DNA of 64,000 nt from RPQJ01 sp963823535 (GCA_963823535.1 CAWGLZ010000006.1:1426001-1490000); one strand, 5' to 3'. Counted from the first letter of the stretch, positions 9,088 to 18,636 are shown. Translations and numbers: made by a program. The notes: generated by a model not told the origin, from the letters alone.

Positions 9088-9714
9088 ATGACCCGTTACG
9101 GGTCGGGAACAGCGCCGAGGTGTGGCTTGACGGGACCGGAGGGCGAATCGGAGTTCGAGCGGGCACGACGCGCGGCCGAGGACCGCGAGCTCGTCGCCGC
9201 CGCGGCCCGGGGCTCCGCCGCCGCCTTCGAGAAGCTGTATCGCAACCACGTCGGAAAAGTTTACGGACTCTGCCTGCGCATGACCGCCAATCCCGCCACC
9301 GCCGAGGACTGCACCCAGGAGGCCTTCATCCAGGCCTGGCGGGGTCTGCCGGCGTTCGCCGGGCGCAGCAGGTTCAGCACGTGGCTGCACCGGATTGCCG
9401 TGAACGCCGTCCTCGCCCAGGGTCGAAAGCGCGGCGAGCTCCTGGGCGACGAGGTGTCGGTCGACGAGTCGGCCGCGGAGACGCTCGCCGATCCATCGGG
9501 ACACGACGACGGTCCGATCCTCGACCTGGAGCAGGCGATCGCGGGCTTGCCCCCAGGGGCGCGTCGGACCCTGGTCCTGGTGGGGCTCTATGGGTATTCG
9601 CACGAGGAGGCGGCCGACATGCTCGGCATCGCCGTCGGTACGTGCAAGTCGCAGCTGCACCGCGCGCGGCAGCTGCTCACGGCGTGCCTGGACGCCGAGG
9701 AGGGGGCACCATGA
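9088..9714 (+). CDS. ECF-type RNA polymerase sigma factor (first of two in window)
   Basis: A 208-residue group IV sigma-70 factor. Region 2 spans about residues 45-105 (FEKLYRNHVGKVYGLCLRM through the RFSTWLHRIAVN segment) and region 4 about 165-195 (GYSHEEAADMLGIAVGTCKSQ). ATG 9088 is taken as start; TTG at 9127 is an in-frame alternative nearer to region 2. The stop overlaps the ATG of the next gene by the ATGA arrangement, indicating translational coupling. With the two downstream genes it forms an operon probably responding to envelope stress (inference). Confidence 0.92.
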   Translation: MTRYGSGTAPRCGLTGPEGESEFERARRAAEDRELVAAAARGSAAAFEKLYRNHVGKVYGLCLRMTANPATAEDCTQEAFIQAWRGLPAFAGRSRFSTWLHRIAVNAVLAQGRKRGELLGDEVSVDESAAETLADPSGHDDGPILDLEQAIAGLPPGARRTLVLVGLYGYSHEEAADMLGIAVGTCKSQLHRARQLLTACLDAEEGAP

Positions 9715-10298
9715 AGCCGTCACGACCGGAATCTGCGTCGCGCCTGGACGACGCCCTCACCCGCCTGCCGCGGGACGTCGAGCCCGGCCGGGACCTCTGG
9801 CCGGCCATCCAGGCAGGACTCGAGCCGCAGCGGACGCAGACGTCCCGACGCTGGTTCTGGCCGGCGGCCGCGGCGATCGTGCTCGTCGCGGCTTCGTCGC
9901 TGCTGACGGCGAGCCTCCTGCGGCGCGGCGACCCGCCGGTGGCCACGACGGCTGCGGTGCAGATGCCGGTGACGCCGAGCCCCGCGGCGTTCGGACCGGG
10001 CCAGGTGCTCGGCCCGACCTACGACGCTGCGCGCCTGCAGCTGCTGCGCTCGCTGTCGGCCCGTATCGAGCGGATGCCGCCGGCGGCTCGCGAGAAACTC
10101 GAATCGAACCTGGCCGAACTGCGGCGTGCAAGTGCCGAGATCAACGCTGCACTCGAACTGCGGCCCGGCGATCCCCTGCTCGAGGAACTCCTGCTGAACA
10201 CCTACCAGGACGAACTCGCGGTGCTCGCGAGCGTCAACCAGATCACCGGCACCGCCACGGGCGGCGCCACCCCGGAAGAGACGAGGATCCAGCTATGA
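9711..10298 (+). CDS. Single-pass membrane protein, probable anti-sigma partner
   Basis: A 195-residue protein. The N-terminal about 45 residues are cytoplasmic, followed by a transmembrane helix (about 47-70, FWPAAAAIVLVAASSLLTAS) and a periplasmic helical C-terminal half rich in Leu/Glu/Arg. No HX3CX2C zinc-binding motif is present, so it is not a classical zf-HC2 anti-sigma factor. Its position, coupled to the sigma gene by ATGA overlap, suggests sigma sequestration; that is inference. Its stop in turn overlaps an ATG at 10295. Confidence 0.75.
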   Translation: MKPSRPESASRLDDALTRLPRDVEPGRDLWPAIQAGLEPQRTQTSRRWFWPAAAAIVLVAASSLLTASLLRRGDPPVATTAAVQMPVTPSPAAFGPGQVLGPTYDAARLQLLRSLSARIERMPPAAREKLESNLAELRRASAEINAALELRPGDPLLEELLLNTYQDELAVLASVNQITGTATGGATPEETRIQL

Positions 10299-10332
10299 AG
10301 ATTCTGATCGATACGGCACGACCTGAGTCGGC

Positions 10333-11216
10333 ATGGCGCCGAGCCTGGCGTTGCTCGCCGCAGTGCTATGGCGCCGACGGCCGCGCTGGCGGGTTCGCCG
10401 ATCAACGAGCGTGCCGCGGTGGATCCAGCCGGGCAGGTGGAGATCTCGAACACGGAGGGCTCGGTGTCCGTCATCGCGTGGGTCCGCAACGAGGTCGAGG
10501 TCACGGGCGAGCTCGGCTCGGGCTCGGAGCGACTCGAGTTCAGCACCGATGGCAAGCTGACGCGGGTCAAGGTGATCCTGCCCAAGCACTCCTCGAGGGT
10601 GGACGGCACCGAGCTGGTCCTGAAGGTTCCGGCCGGCAGCAACCTCGCGATCAACACGGTGAGCGCCGACATCCTCGTCGAGGGACTGCGTGGATCGCAG
10701 CGACTGCAGTCGGTGAGCGGCGATATCCGTACCCAGGCGGGTGCCGAGGACGTCGAGTGCAAGACGGTGAGCGGCGACGTCGAGGTCGCCGGCTCGGGCA
10801 AGCCGGGCCTGCTCACCGTCACTACCGTCAGCGGCGACGCACGGCTCACGAACCTGGCGGGCGAGGTGAACGGCAATACCGTGAGTGGCAACGTCACGAT
10901 CGCCATGGGCGAGGCGAGCCGGTCGCGACTGCGCTCGACGAGCGGCAACCTCGGCCTGAAGGGCCGCCTGGCCGCGGACGCACGGCTCGATGTCGAGAGC
11001 ATCAGCGGTGACGTGCGGCTCGACCTCGAGGGCCCCATCGGGGCCGAATTCGACGTGTCGAGCTTCAACGGCGACATCCGCAACTGCTTCGGACCGAAGC
11101 CCGTGCGCACCAGCGAATACGCGCCCGGCAGCGAATGGCGCTTCCGAGAGGGCGCCGGAGCGGCCCGCGTGCGGATCAAGACCCTGAACGGAGACATCAA
11201 CATCTGCAACAAATGA
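10333..11216 (+). CDS. DUF4097-type beta-strand repeat protein, exported; frameshift in signal peptide
   Basis: The mature part is a beta-solenoid-like repeat. TVSGD-type units (TVSGDVEV, TVSGDARL, TVSGNVTI, SISGDVRL, SFNGDIRN, TLNGDINI) recur about every 20-22 residues. A hydrophobic signal peptide is visible but split between frames: MAPSLALLAAVL starts at 10333, and the continuation MAPTAALAGS is read from 10368 in the frame of the repeats. One missing base near 10366 would join them. As given, only the frame from ATG 10368 (282 codons) reaches the stop at 11216. Third gene of the ECF operon; likely a periplasmic or surface protein controlled by that sigma factor (inference). Confidence 0.8.
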
Positions 11217-11281
11217 CCCCCGCCGGGTGTCCAATGCCCAGGATTGATGGAGAATAGGGCGTCGGGCAGGGTGGGGATCCG

Positions 11282-13099
11282 ATGACATTCGTCGAGGAAC
11301 TGAAGCGCCGTCGGGTTGGGAAGGTAGGCTTTGGCTACCTTGCGATCGCCTGGGCCGTCACCGAGGCATCCTCGGTGGTGCTGCCTGCGCTGCACCTGCC
11401 CGAGTGGACGGTGACGTTCGTCGTCGTGTTCCTCCTGGTGGGCTTCCCGGTCTCCATGGTCCTGGCATGGGTCTTCGACGTCGGGCCCGAGGGCATCGAG
11501 CGCACCGAGCCCGTGGCCGGCACGCCCAGGGCGGATCACATCAAGCTGCGGATCGCCTACGCCGTGGTCGTCCTGCTGCTGATGGCCGGTCTCGGCTACC
11601 TGCTCTACGAGCGGGGCTTCGGCCGGGCCCAGGCGGGGGAGCCGCACGATTCCATCGCCGTGCTGCCCTTCACCAATCTCAGTGGTGACCCGGCGCGCGA
11701 CTACTTCAGCGACGGCATGTCCGAGGAGCTCCTGAATCTGCTGGCCCGGGTGCCCGGACTCAAGGTGGCCTCACGGACGTCGTCGTTTGCCTACAAGGGT
11801 CGCAACGTGGACATCCGCGAGGTCGGGCGCGAGCTGGGCGTCGCGGCCGTGCTCGAGGGCAGCGTACGGCAGGCGGGCGACCAGGTGCGCATCACCGCGC
11901 AGCTGATCGACTCGGAGACGGGTTTCCATCTCTGGTCCGAGACCTACGAGCGGCAGCTCGAGGACATTTTCCAGGTACAGGACGAGATCGCGGCGGCCAT
12001 CGTCGACAAGCTGCGCATCGAGCTGGCCCCGAATGACCAGCAGTTCGCGGTACGCGACAAGGCGCCGACGCAGAACGTCGAGGCCTACGAACTCTACCTG
12101 CAGGGCCGCGCGATCTGGAAACGTCGCGGCGAGGAGAATCTGCAGCGGGCGATCGAGCTGTACCAGCGGGCGCTGGGTCTCGACCCCGGTTTCGCCCGTG
12201 CACACGCCGCGCTCGCGTCGACCTACGTCGTCCTTCCCGGCTACACACGGGAGGAGGGCGACGAGGAAACGTTCCTGCCGCTGGCCGAGACCGCCGCCCG
12301 GCAGGCGCTGTCGATCGACCCGAACATCGGCGAGGCACACGCGGTGCTCGCCCAGATCAATGCCGACCGCGGGGACCTGCTCGACGCGGAGTCAGGCTTC
12401 TTCTTCGCCATTTCGCTGGAGCCCAACGAGCCGACGCCGCATCACTGGTACTCGATCCTGCTCGCCCGGGTCGGACGGCTCGAGGCCGCACTCGAGCAGG
12501 CGCGGCGGGCGCAGGAACTCGACCCGGGCTCGGCGATCCTCGCCTCGAATCTGTCGCATACGTACCTGGTCCTCGGCCAGGACGAGCAGGCGCTGCGCTA
12601 CGCACGGGAGGCCCAGGCACTCGGGCTCAGCAAGAGCATCCACGGCCTCGAGACCGCGATCGCGATGCGGCACGGCCGCTGGGACGAGGCCCGTCGCGTG
12701 ATCGTGCTGCAGGAGGACCTGCCGCCGGAGCTGCGTTCCGTGGCAACCCGGCTGGTCGACGCGCTCGCCGATCCGGCGCTTCGTCCGGACGTGGTGGCCG
12801 CGCTGCGCGCGGTCGATCCGCAGGTCGCGAAGCAGTTCGATCTCGTGCAGCCGTACCTGCAGCTGGGAGAGGTCGACCTCGTCTACCAGCTGCTGTTCGA
12901 GTCGCTGGACAGGGCGCCCGACGCCTGGACCCGGCACTGGGACCTCATGATGGCCTGGTCCCCCGAGGGCGCCGCACTGCGCCGGGACCCGCGGTTCGGC
13001 GAGTTGTCCGAGCGCATCGGCATCGTCGACTACTGGAAGCAGTACGGTTACCCGGACGGCTGTCGCGCCGGCCAGGACACGCCGGTTGTCTGCACCTGA
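11282..13099 (+). CDS. Membrane-anchored FlgO/TolB-N-like and TPR-repeat protein
   Basis: A 605-residue protein. Two to three N-terminal transmembrane segments (about 15-60 and 85-110) precede a FlgO-like domain with SIAVLPFTNLSGDPARDYFSDG (about 125-145) and VLEGSVRQAGDQVRI (about 185-200). At least six TPR units follow from about 265 to 480. This architecture is common in Gammaproteobacteria, often behind a CadC-type or cyclase domain that is absent here. Likely a scaffold or signalling protein at the inner membrane; the partner is unknown. Its N-terminal membrane module is closely related to that of the fusion protein at 38213. It overlaps mutY by a few codons. Confidence 0.85.
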   Translation: MTFVEELKRRRVGKVGFGYLAIAWAVTEASSVVLPALHLPEWTVTFVVVFLLVGFPVSMVLAWVFDVGPEGIERTEPVAGTPRADHIKLRIAYAVVVLLLMAGLGYLLYERGFGRAQAGEPHDSIAVLPFTNLSGDPARDYFSDGMSEELLNLLARVPGLKVASRTSSFAYKGRNVDIREVGRELGVAAVLEGSVRQAGDQVRITAQLIDSETGFHLWSETYERQLEDIFQVQDEIAAAIVDKLRIELAPNDQQFAVRDKAPTQNVEAYELYLQGRAIWKRRGEENLQRAIELYQRALGLDPGFARAHAALASTYVVLPGYTREEGDEETFLPLAETAARQALSIDPNIGEAHAVLAQINADRGDLLDAESGFFFAISLEPNEPTPHHWYSILLARVGRLEAALEQARRAQELDPGSAILASNLSHTYLVLGQDEQALRYAREAQALGLSKSIHGLETAIAMRHGRWDEARRVIVLQEDLPPELRSVATRLVDALADPALRPDVVAALRAVDPQVAKQFDLVQPYLQLGEVDLVYQLLFESLDRAPDAWTRHWDLMMAWSPEGAALRRDPRFGELSERIGIVDYWKQYGYPDGCRAGQDTPVVCT

Positions 13100-14177
13100 G
13101 CGTCGCGTGCACGTCGCCGCCGCGCGCTGGTTCGCTCCACGGCTCCTCGAGTGGTTCGCTTTCGACGGACGCAAGGACCTGCCCTGGCAGCGCGATCCGA
13201 CACCCTACCGCGTGTGGGTCTCGGAGATCATGCTGCAGCAGACCCAGGTAGCGACCGTCGTGCCGTACTTCGCGGCGTTCGTGCAGCGTTTTCCCGACGT
13301 GCGCTCGCTCGCGGAAGCGCGGCTCGACGAGGTCCTGCACCTGTGGTCCGGCCTCGGCTACTACGCGCGCGCGCGCAACCTGCAGCGTGCCGCGCAGGCG
13401 ATCGTGGCCCGGCACGGCGGAGAGTTCCCGCAGGGACTCGAGGCGGTCATGGCGTTGCCCGGCATCGGGCGTTCCACCGCCGGTGCGATCCTGTCGCTGT
13501 CACGCGGGGAGCGCCATGCCATCCTCGACGGCAACGTGAAGCGCGTGCTGACCCGTCACTTCGGGGTCGAGGGCTACCCGGGTGCGCCGGCCGTCGAGAA
13601 ACGCCTGTGGGCGCTCTCGGAGGCCTGCACGCCGGTCGAAGGTGCCGCGGAGTACACGCAGGCGATCATGGATCTCGGCGCGACCGTCTGCACCCGCTCG
13701 CGTCCGGCCTGCCTGCTGTGTCCGGTGAGTGCGGGCTGCGTGGCCCGCGCGGACAACCTGCAGGATCGCCTGCCGACCCCGCGACCCCGGGTTTCGCGGC
13801 CGCTGCGCGACGCCTGGCTCGTGGTCGCGATGCGGGGCGGCCACAAGGTGCTGGTCGAACGGCGGCCGCCGAGCGGCCTCTGGGGCGGCCTGTGGGGCCT
13901 GCCGGAGTTTCCGACGCGCGCGCACGCCGAGCAGTGGTGTCGTGAGCACCTGTCGGGCTCCGCAGCCTTGCGTCGCGGCCAGTCGATCCGACATGCGTTC
14001 AGCCATTTCGACTACGAGATGAAGCCGCTCGTCGTGCACTGCCTCGGCAAGGCCGAGTCCCTGCGGGACGACGATCGCTATCGCTGGTACGACGCACGGC
14101 AACCGGCGAAGATCGGCTTGCCGAAGCCCGTCGCGACGCTGGTGGCGAGGGTGACCGATGACGACGCGGATGCATGA
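13086..14177 (+). CDS. mutY: A/G-specific adenine DNA glycosylase MutY
   Basis: A 363-residue base-excision repair enzyme that removes adenine opposite 8-oxoguanine. It shows the HhH-GPD core with LMLQQTQV-type segment (IMLQQTQVATVVPYF about 47-61), the helix-hairpin-helix LPGIGRSTAGAI and catalytic Asp region, and the [4Fe-4S] cluster C-X6-C-X2-C-X5-C in CTRSRPACLLCPVSAGC (about 202-218). A C-terminal NUDIX-like 8-oxoG recognition domain follows. The start is TTG 13086 overlapping the upstream stop; GTG 13107 is an alternative. Neighbouring yggX on the other strand is the enterobacterial partner gene. Confidence 0.96.
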   Translation: MSAPERRVHVAAARWFAPRLLEWFAFDGRKDLPWQRDPTPYRVWVSEIMLQQTQVATVVPYFAAFVQRFPDVRSLAEARLDEVLHLWSGLGYYARARNLQRAAQAIVARHGGEFPQGLEAVMALPGIGRSTAGAILSLSRGERHAILDGNVKRVLTRHFGVEGYPGAPAVEKRLWALSEACTPVEGAAEYTQAIMDLGATVCTRSRPACLLCPVSAGCVARADNLQDRLPTPRPRVSRPLRDAWLVVAMRGGHKVLVERRPPSGLWGGLWGLPEFPTRAHAEQWCREHLSGSAALRRGQSIRHAFSHFDYEMKPLVVHCLGKAESLRDDDRYRWYDARQPAKIGLPKPVATLVARVTDDDADA

Positions 14178-14595
14178 CCTGTCGCCGGGCGGCGGAAACG
14201 AGGCGGAGCGGTTCGCGTGGCGCTGCATCGCGCTGGGCGCGCTGCTGATGCTGGTCGGCGTGGCCCTCGGCGCCTTCGGCGCACACGTGCTGCAGGCCCG
14301 GCTCACGCCGCAGCGACTGGCGAGTTTCCAGACCGGCGTGTCCTACCAGCAGTTGCACGCTCTCGGCCTGATCGCCGTGGGGCTGGCCGCCCGTGGGGCA
14401 ACGGGGGTGGCACCGCTGCGCTGGTCCGCGCGCCTGATGCTGGCGGGCGTGCTGTTCTTCTGCGGATCGATCTACCTGATGACCGCCGGCGCACCCCGCT
14501 GGCTGGGCGCCGTGGCGCCGGTCGGGGGGGTATCGTTCATGGCCGCCTGGGCGCTGCTCGCGTGGTACGCGTTCACCGGCGCGTCCCGGCGCTGA
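14158..14595 (+). CDS. DUF423 family small membrane protein (YgdD-like)
   Basis: A 145-residue protein with four predicted transmembrane helices. Family landmarks include LGAFGAHVLQARLTP (about 39-53), the SYQQLHALGLI segment and GAVAPVGGVSFMAAW. Function is unknown in the family. ATG 14158 lies inside mutY (20-bp overlap) in another frame, indicating coupled translation. Confidence 0.9.
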   Translation: MTTRMHDLSPGGGNEAERFAWRCIALGALLMLVGVALGAFGAHVLQARLTPQRLASFQTGVSYQQLHALGLIAVGLAARGATGVAPLRWSARLMLAGVLFFCGSIYLMTAGAPRWLGAVAPVGGVSFMAAWALLAWYAFTGASRR

Positions 14596-14610
14596 TCCCG
14601 GGGCGCCGGC

Positions 14611-14883
14611 TCAGGCGCCCGGCTCGACGAACCCGTCGGGCTTCCTCGCGCCACCACTGAAGAGGAACTTCTCCATTTCCTCCACCAGGAACTGGCGAGC
14701 CTTGGGTTCGATCGGCGACAGGCGGTACTCGTTCATGAGCATGGTCTGGTGCCGGAGCCACTGCTGCCAGGCCTCCTTCGAGATGTTCTCGAAGATCCGC
14801 TGGCCAAGGGCGCCCGGATAGGGGACGCGGTCGAGGCCCTCGGCCTCGCGCTGCAGGAAAGTGCAGAACACCGTTCGGGACAT
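14611..14883 (-). CDS. yggX: Probable Fe(2+)-trafficking protein YggX
   Basis: A 90-residue protein of the YggX family. It has the conserved N-terminal VFCTFLQREAEGLD with the functionally important Cys7 and the KEAWQQWLRHQTMLMNE segment (about 36-52). The family protects Fe-S proteins and DNA from oxidative damage and may handle labile iron. Full family length. It lies opposite mutY, which fits the widespread mutY-yggX pairing although here they converge around the DUF423 gene. The rraA gene follows upstream in the same direction with 15 bp between, so the two may form an operon. Confidence 0.96.
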   Translation of the reverse strand: MSRTVFCTFLQREAEGLDRVPYPGALGQRIFENISKEAWQQWLRHQTMLMNEYRLSPIEPKARQFLVEEMEKFLFSGGARKPDGFVEPGA

Positions 14884-14898
14884 GCGGCTCCTCCCCCT

Positions 14899-15384
14899 TC
14901 AGGCCAGCGGGCCGTGCGACACCACGACGCCGTCTTCGTCGACGTAGATGTGCTCGCCCGGCCGGAACGTGACACCCGCGAAGCGAACGGGCACGTCGCG
15001 CTCACCCTCGCCGCGCTTGTCGCTGCGCAGCGGCATGGTGCCGAGCGCACGCAGCCCGAGGTTCATCTGGCCGAGCTCGGCGGAGTCGCGGATGCAGCCA
15101 TAGACGACCACGCCGGCCCAGCCGTTGCGCACGGCTGCGCTGCCGAGCTTGTCGCCAAAGAGTGCCCGGCGCCGCGAACCACCACCGTCCACCACGAGTA
15201 CGCGACCCTCGCCGGGTCCCTCGACGGCTTCCTTGACCCGCGAGTTGTCCTCGAAGCAGCGCACGGTGCTCATCGGACCCGAGAACGCGTGCCTGCCGCC
15301 ATAGATCTGGAACAGCGGCTCGCACACCTGCACCTGCTCGCCGTGCTCGTCGCAGATGTCGGCCGTGCCTTTCGTCGTCGTCAT
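14899..15384 (-). CDS. rraA: RraA family protein (ribonuclease E inhibitor / HMG aldolase fold)
   Basis: A 161-residue cytosolic trimer-forming protein. Family landmarks are TADICDEHGEQVQVCEP (about 6-22), the VLVVDGGGSRRRALFGDKL segment (about 63-81) and VVYGCIRDSAEL (about 93-104). E. coli RraA inhibits RNase E; many homologues are 4-hydroxy-4-methyl-2-oxoglutarate aldolases or oxaloacetate decarboxylases that use the Gly-Gly-Gly-Ser-Arg and Arg-Asp residues, both present here. Sequence alone does not separate these roles. Confidence 0.93.
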   Translation of the reverse strand: MTTTKGTADICDEHGEQVQVCEPLFQIYGGRHAFSGPMSTVRCFEDNSRVKEAVEGPGEGRVLVVDGGGSRRRALFGDKLGSAAVRNGWAGVVVYGCIRDSAELGQMNLGLRALGTMPLRSDKRGEGERDVPVRFAGVTFRPGEHIYVDEDGVVVSHGPLA

Positions 15385-15533
15385 GGGCGGTATCCTCGCC
15401 GGGTTGAGCGGCGATTATAGGGGGCCCGGCGGCGAAGCGCGGCGATGCGGACGGCGGGGGCGGGGACGGCCGGAGCACGCCGGTCATCCCGCGTGCGGCT
15501 CCGACGATCCCCGGGCCCCTGTCCGCCCGATCG

Positions 15534-15977
15534 CTACTGGATCTCGATCTGCCGAGGCTGCGGCTCGACGACCTTGTGCTTCGGGATGTGGATGAGGATC
15601 ACACCGTCGCGGCTTTCCGCGCGGATCGACTGCTCGTCGGCGTTCTCCGGCAGCGCGAAGCGGCGCGCAAAGCTGCCGTAGGCGCGCTCGACGCGGTGCA
15701 CCTTCTCGGACTCGTCGTGCTTCTCCTGCCGGCGTTCGCCGGTCAGGGTCAGTACACCGTCCTGCACCGTGATGCTGACGTCTTCCTTGCGGACCGCCGG
15801 CAGGTCGGCCTTGATCAGGTATTCCACTTCGGTCTCGCTGACGTCGGCGGCAGGCGCCCAGTCGAGTGCCGCGCGGCCCTCGGCCTGCGGCCGCGGCCAG
15901 CGCCGCAGTGTTTCAGCGAAGAAACGATCGAAGACGTCGTCGACGTCGCGGAAGGGCTCCCACTTGATGACTCGCAT
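15534..15977 (-). CDS. Small heat-shock protein, Hsp20/alpha-crystallin family
   Basis: A 147-residue chaperone. The alpha-crystallin domain covers about 38-130 with the ADLPAVRKEDVSI edge strand, the GVLTLTGERR strand and the AESRDGVILIHIPK strand. The C-terminal anchor usually I-X-I is present as IEIQ. ATG 15977 is chosen over an upstream in-frame start because a strong GGAGGAA Shine-Dalgarno precedes it. Monocistronic; no heat-shock promoter was recognised with confidence upstream. Confidence 0.95.
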   Translation of the reverse strand: MRVIKWEPFRDVDDVFDRFFAETLRRWPRPQAEGRAALDWAPAADVSETEVEYLIKADLPAVRKEDVSITVQDGVLTLTGERRQEKHDESEKVHRVERAYGSFARRFALPENADEQSIRAESRDGVILIHIPKHKVVEPQPRQIEIQ

Positions 15978-16078
15978 GATGACGGTTCCTCCTGTTCCGG
16001 GCCGCACCGGCGACCCTTGCATGCGGCCATACATGCGAGCGGCCAGGGGAGTTTCAAGGGGGCGGCGAGTCGCGGGGG

Positions 16079-18607
16079 TTACCGTGGATGCCAGAGGATG
16101 TGACGTGCCTCGCCGGGCACCTGCGCCTCGGGGTGGCGCGGGACGACGCGCGGGGAGTAGTCAGTGGCGGGGCGCCCCGCGGGGACTGTCGCGACATACT
16201 GGAACCCGCCGGCCGCGCCGCTCAGCGGGTGATCCGCGTGCATGGCATGGCGCTCCGGCATCCCGCCGGCCCCGGGCTCCGCATACAGTTCCACCGCGAC
16301 GGCCTGCGGCGGGATCTCGCCGAGGTACACCTGGACCCGCCACGTCCGCTGGTCGCCCGTCGTCTCCACCTCGACGTTGCCCCAGTGGAGGGCGTGCCAG
16401 TGCCGCCGCAGGAGCCGGAACCAGGCTCGCAGCTCCCGCGCGACCTGCAGGTGGCCTGCCGCACGGCGCCGGAAGCTCTGTGCCGCCGGCAGGTACAGGC
16501 GCTCGAGGTACTCCGCGAGCATCCGGTTGCTGCTGAACCGGGGCGTCAGGCCTGCGAGGCTCGCGCGGATGCGTGCGACCCACGCGCGCGGCACGCCGTC
16601 CGCGTCGCGATCGTAGAACTGCGGAACGACCTGCTGCTCGAGCAGCGCGAACAGCTGCTCGGTCTCCCGCGCGTCCCAGTCCGGTTCGAAATGCTCCCGG
16701 CCGTCGCCGAGCGCCCATCCGGTTTCGGGCGAATAGGCTTCCGCCCACCAGCCGTCCAGTTCGGAGAGGTTGAGGCCGCCGTTCACCAGGACCTTCATGC
16801 CGCTCGTGCCGCTTGCCTCCCAGGGTCGGCGCGGCGTGTTGATCCAGACGTCGACGCCCTGCACGAGTTGCTCGGCGAGCGCCATGTCGTAGTCCTCGAG
16901 GAAGACGGCACGACTGCGGACGTCGGGGCGACGGACGAACTCCGCCCATTGCTGCACGAACGAACGCCCGAGCTCGTCGCGCGGGTGTGCCTTGCCCGCG
17001 ATGATGACCTGCACGGGGCGCGTCGGGTGGCCGAGCAGCCTGGCGAGCCGGTCCGGCTGGCTCAGCAGCATGGCCGGGCGCTTGTACTCCGTGAAGCGGC
17101 GCGCGAAGCCGAGCGTCAGGACGTTGGGATCCAGGGCATCGGCGGCCACCGCCGCCGAATCCTCGCGGTCGCCGCGCTGGTTGAGCTGCCGCAGGAGGCG
17201 GCGACGGGCATAGTCGACGAGATCACGGCGCTCCATCGCGCGGAAGTCCCACAGCTGGTGATCGCTGAGCCGGGCGACTGCCTCGGGCAGGCGCTCGGGC
17301 GCGCCGAGCCAGCGTTCCTTGCCGCAGGCTTCGGTCCACAGCGTGTCGGCCCACGGCGAATCCCAGGAGGGGACGTGCACGGCGTTGGTCACGTGCGTCA
17401 CCGGCACTTCCGGTTCCGGCCAGCGCGGGTACAGCGGTGCGAAGATGCGGCGGCTGACCCGGCCGTGCAGCTGGCTGACGCCGTTGACGCGCGCGCAGGT
17501 TCGCGCGGCGAGGTACGCCATGTTGAAGGGTTCGTCGGTGTCGTCCGGTTCCGCTCGTCCGAGTCCCACGAGTTGCGCCGGCTCGAGGCCCGCGTGCTGC
17601 GCATACCGCAGGCCGTACTTGTACAGCAGAGGCAGCGGGAAGGTGTCGAAGGCCGCGGCGACAGGCGTGTGGGTCGTGAATACGTTGCCGCCCCGGGTGG
17701 CCCAGAGCGCCGTGAAGAAGTCGCAACCGTGCGCCTGCGCGAACGATCTCGCCCGCTCGATCGTCGCGAGCGCGGCGTGCCCCTCGTTCAGGTGGCAGAC
17801 GTCCACCTCGATGCCGAGTGCCTCGAGCGCGCGCCAGCCGCCGATACCGAGCACGACCTCCTGCATCAGGCGCGCCTCGCGATTGCCGCCGTAGAGCTTG
17901 GCCGTGATGCCGCGGTCGAAGGGCGAGTTCAGCGGATCGTCGCTGTCGAGCAGGTACAGGTCGACGCGGCCGACGGCGACCCGCCAGATCCGGACGCGCA
18001 GGTCGCGGCCCGGCAGTTCGATGGTGACGCGCAGCGGCATCCCGGCGGCATCGCTCACCATCTGCACGGGCAGGGTGTCCCGGGAATTGAAGGCATAGAT
18101 TTCGATCTGCGCCCCGGACGCATCGAGCATCTGGCGAAAGTAACCCTCGCGATAGAAAAGGCCCACGGCGACCAGCGGGACGCCGAGGTCGCTCGCGGTC
18201 TTGAGATGATCGCCCGCGAGCACGCCGAGCCCGCCCGAGTAGAGCGGCAGCGCGTCCGTCAGCCCGTACTCCATGCTGAAGTAGGCCGTCACGGGCGGTG
18301 GGTCGAGCCCGCAGTTTTCCTGGAACCAGCTCCGGCGTGCGCGGTACTCCGCTTCGCGCCGCTCGAGGCGCCGCAGCCGCTCGACGAAGTCCTGGCTGCG
18401 CGCGAGTTCCTCGAGTCGGCCCTGCGGCGTGTTCTGGATCACCAGGATCGGGTTGCGCGTCTGGTGCCAGATCTCGGCGTTCAGCGCCTCCCAGACCCGA
18501 TCCATCGCGTGACTCCAGACCCAGCGCAGGTTGAGCGCCAGGCGCGCGATCGGGGCCAGCGGCGCGGGGAGTCTGGCGGCAAGATCAGAGGCGCTGTCGG
18601 GAATCAT
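16079..18607 (-). CDS. glgP: Alpha-glucan (maltodextrin/glycogen) phosphorylase, GT35, DUF3417-containing type
   Basis: An 842-residue enzyme that releases glucose-1-phosphate from alpha-1,4-glucans. The N-terminal DUF3417 region (NLRWVWSHAMDRVWEALN, about 25-42) marks the bacterial long-form AglP/GlgP subgroup. Core motifs are YFSMEYGLTDALPLYSGGLG (about 109-128), CHLNEGHAAL, the EYKRPAMLL stretch and the PLP-attachment region EASGTSGMKVLVNGGLN (PLP Lys about residue 602). ATG 18607 is preferred to TTG 18631. No other glycogen genes are adjacent. The HiPIP terminator lies just upstream. Confidence 0.94.
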   Translation of the reverse strand: MIPDSASDLAARLPAPLAPIARLALNLRWVWSHAMDRVWEALNAEIWHQTRNPILVIQNTPQGRLEELARSQDFVERLRRLERREAEYRARRSWFQENCGLDPPPVTAYFSMEYGLTDALPLYSGGLGVLAGDHLKTASDLGVPLVAVGLFYREGYFRQMLDASGAQIEIYAFNSRDTLPVQMVSDAAGMPLRVTIELPGRDLRVRIWRVAVGRVDLYLLDSDDPLNSPFDRGITAKLYGGNREARLMQEVVLGIGGWRALEALGIEVDVCHLNEGHAALATIERARSFAQAHGCDFFTALWATRGGNVFTTHTPVAAAFDTFPLPLLYKYGLRYAQHAGLEPAQLVGLGRAEPDDTDEPFNMAYLAARTCARVNGVSQLHGRVSRRIFAPLYPRWPEPEVPVTHVTNAVHVPSWDSPWADTLWTEACGKERWLGAPERLPEAVARLSDHQLWDFRAMERRDLVDYARRRLLRQLNQRGDREDSAAVAADALDPNVLTLGFARRFTEYKRPAMLLSQPDRLARLLGHPTRPVQVIIAGKAHPRDELGRSFVQQWAEFVRRPDVRSRAVFLEDYDMALAEQLVQGVDVWINTPRRPWEASGTSGMKVLVNGGLNLSELDGWWAEAYSPETGWALGDGREHFEPDWDARETEQLFALLEQQVVPQFYDRDADGVPRAWVARIRASLAGLTPRFSSNRMLAEYLERLYLPAAQSFRRRAAGHLQVARELRAWFRLLRRHWHALHWGNVEVETTGDQRTWRVQVYLGEIPPQAVAVELYAEPGAGGMPERHAMHADHPLSGAAGGFQYVATVPAGRPATDYSPRVVPRHPEAQVPGEARHILWHPR

Positions 18608-18636
18608 GGCGATGGATTCCGAGGCCCGCAAAGCAA

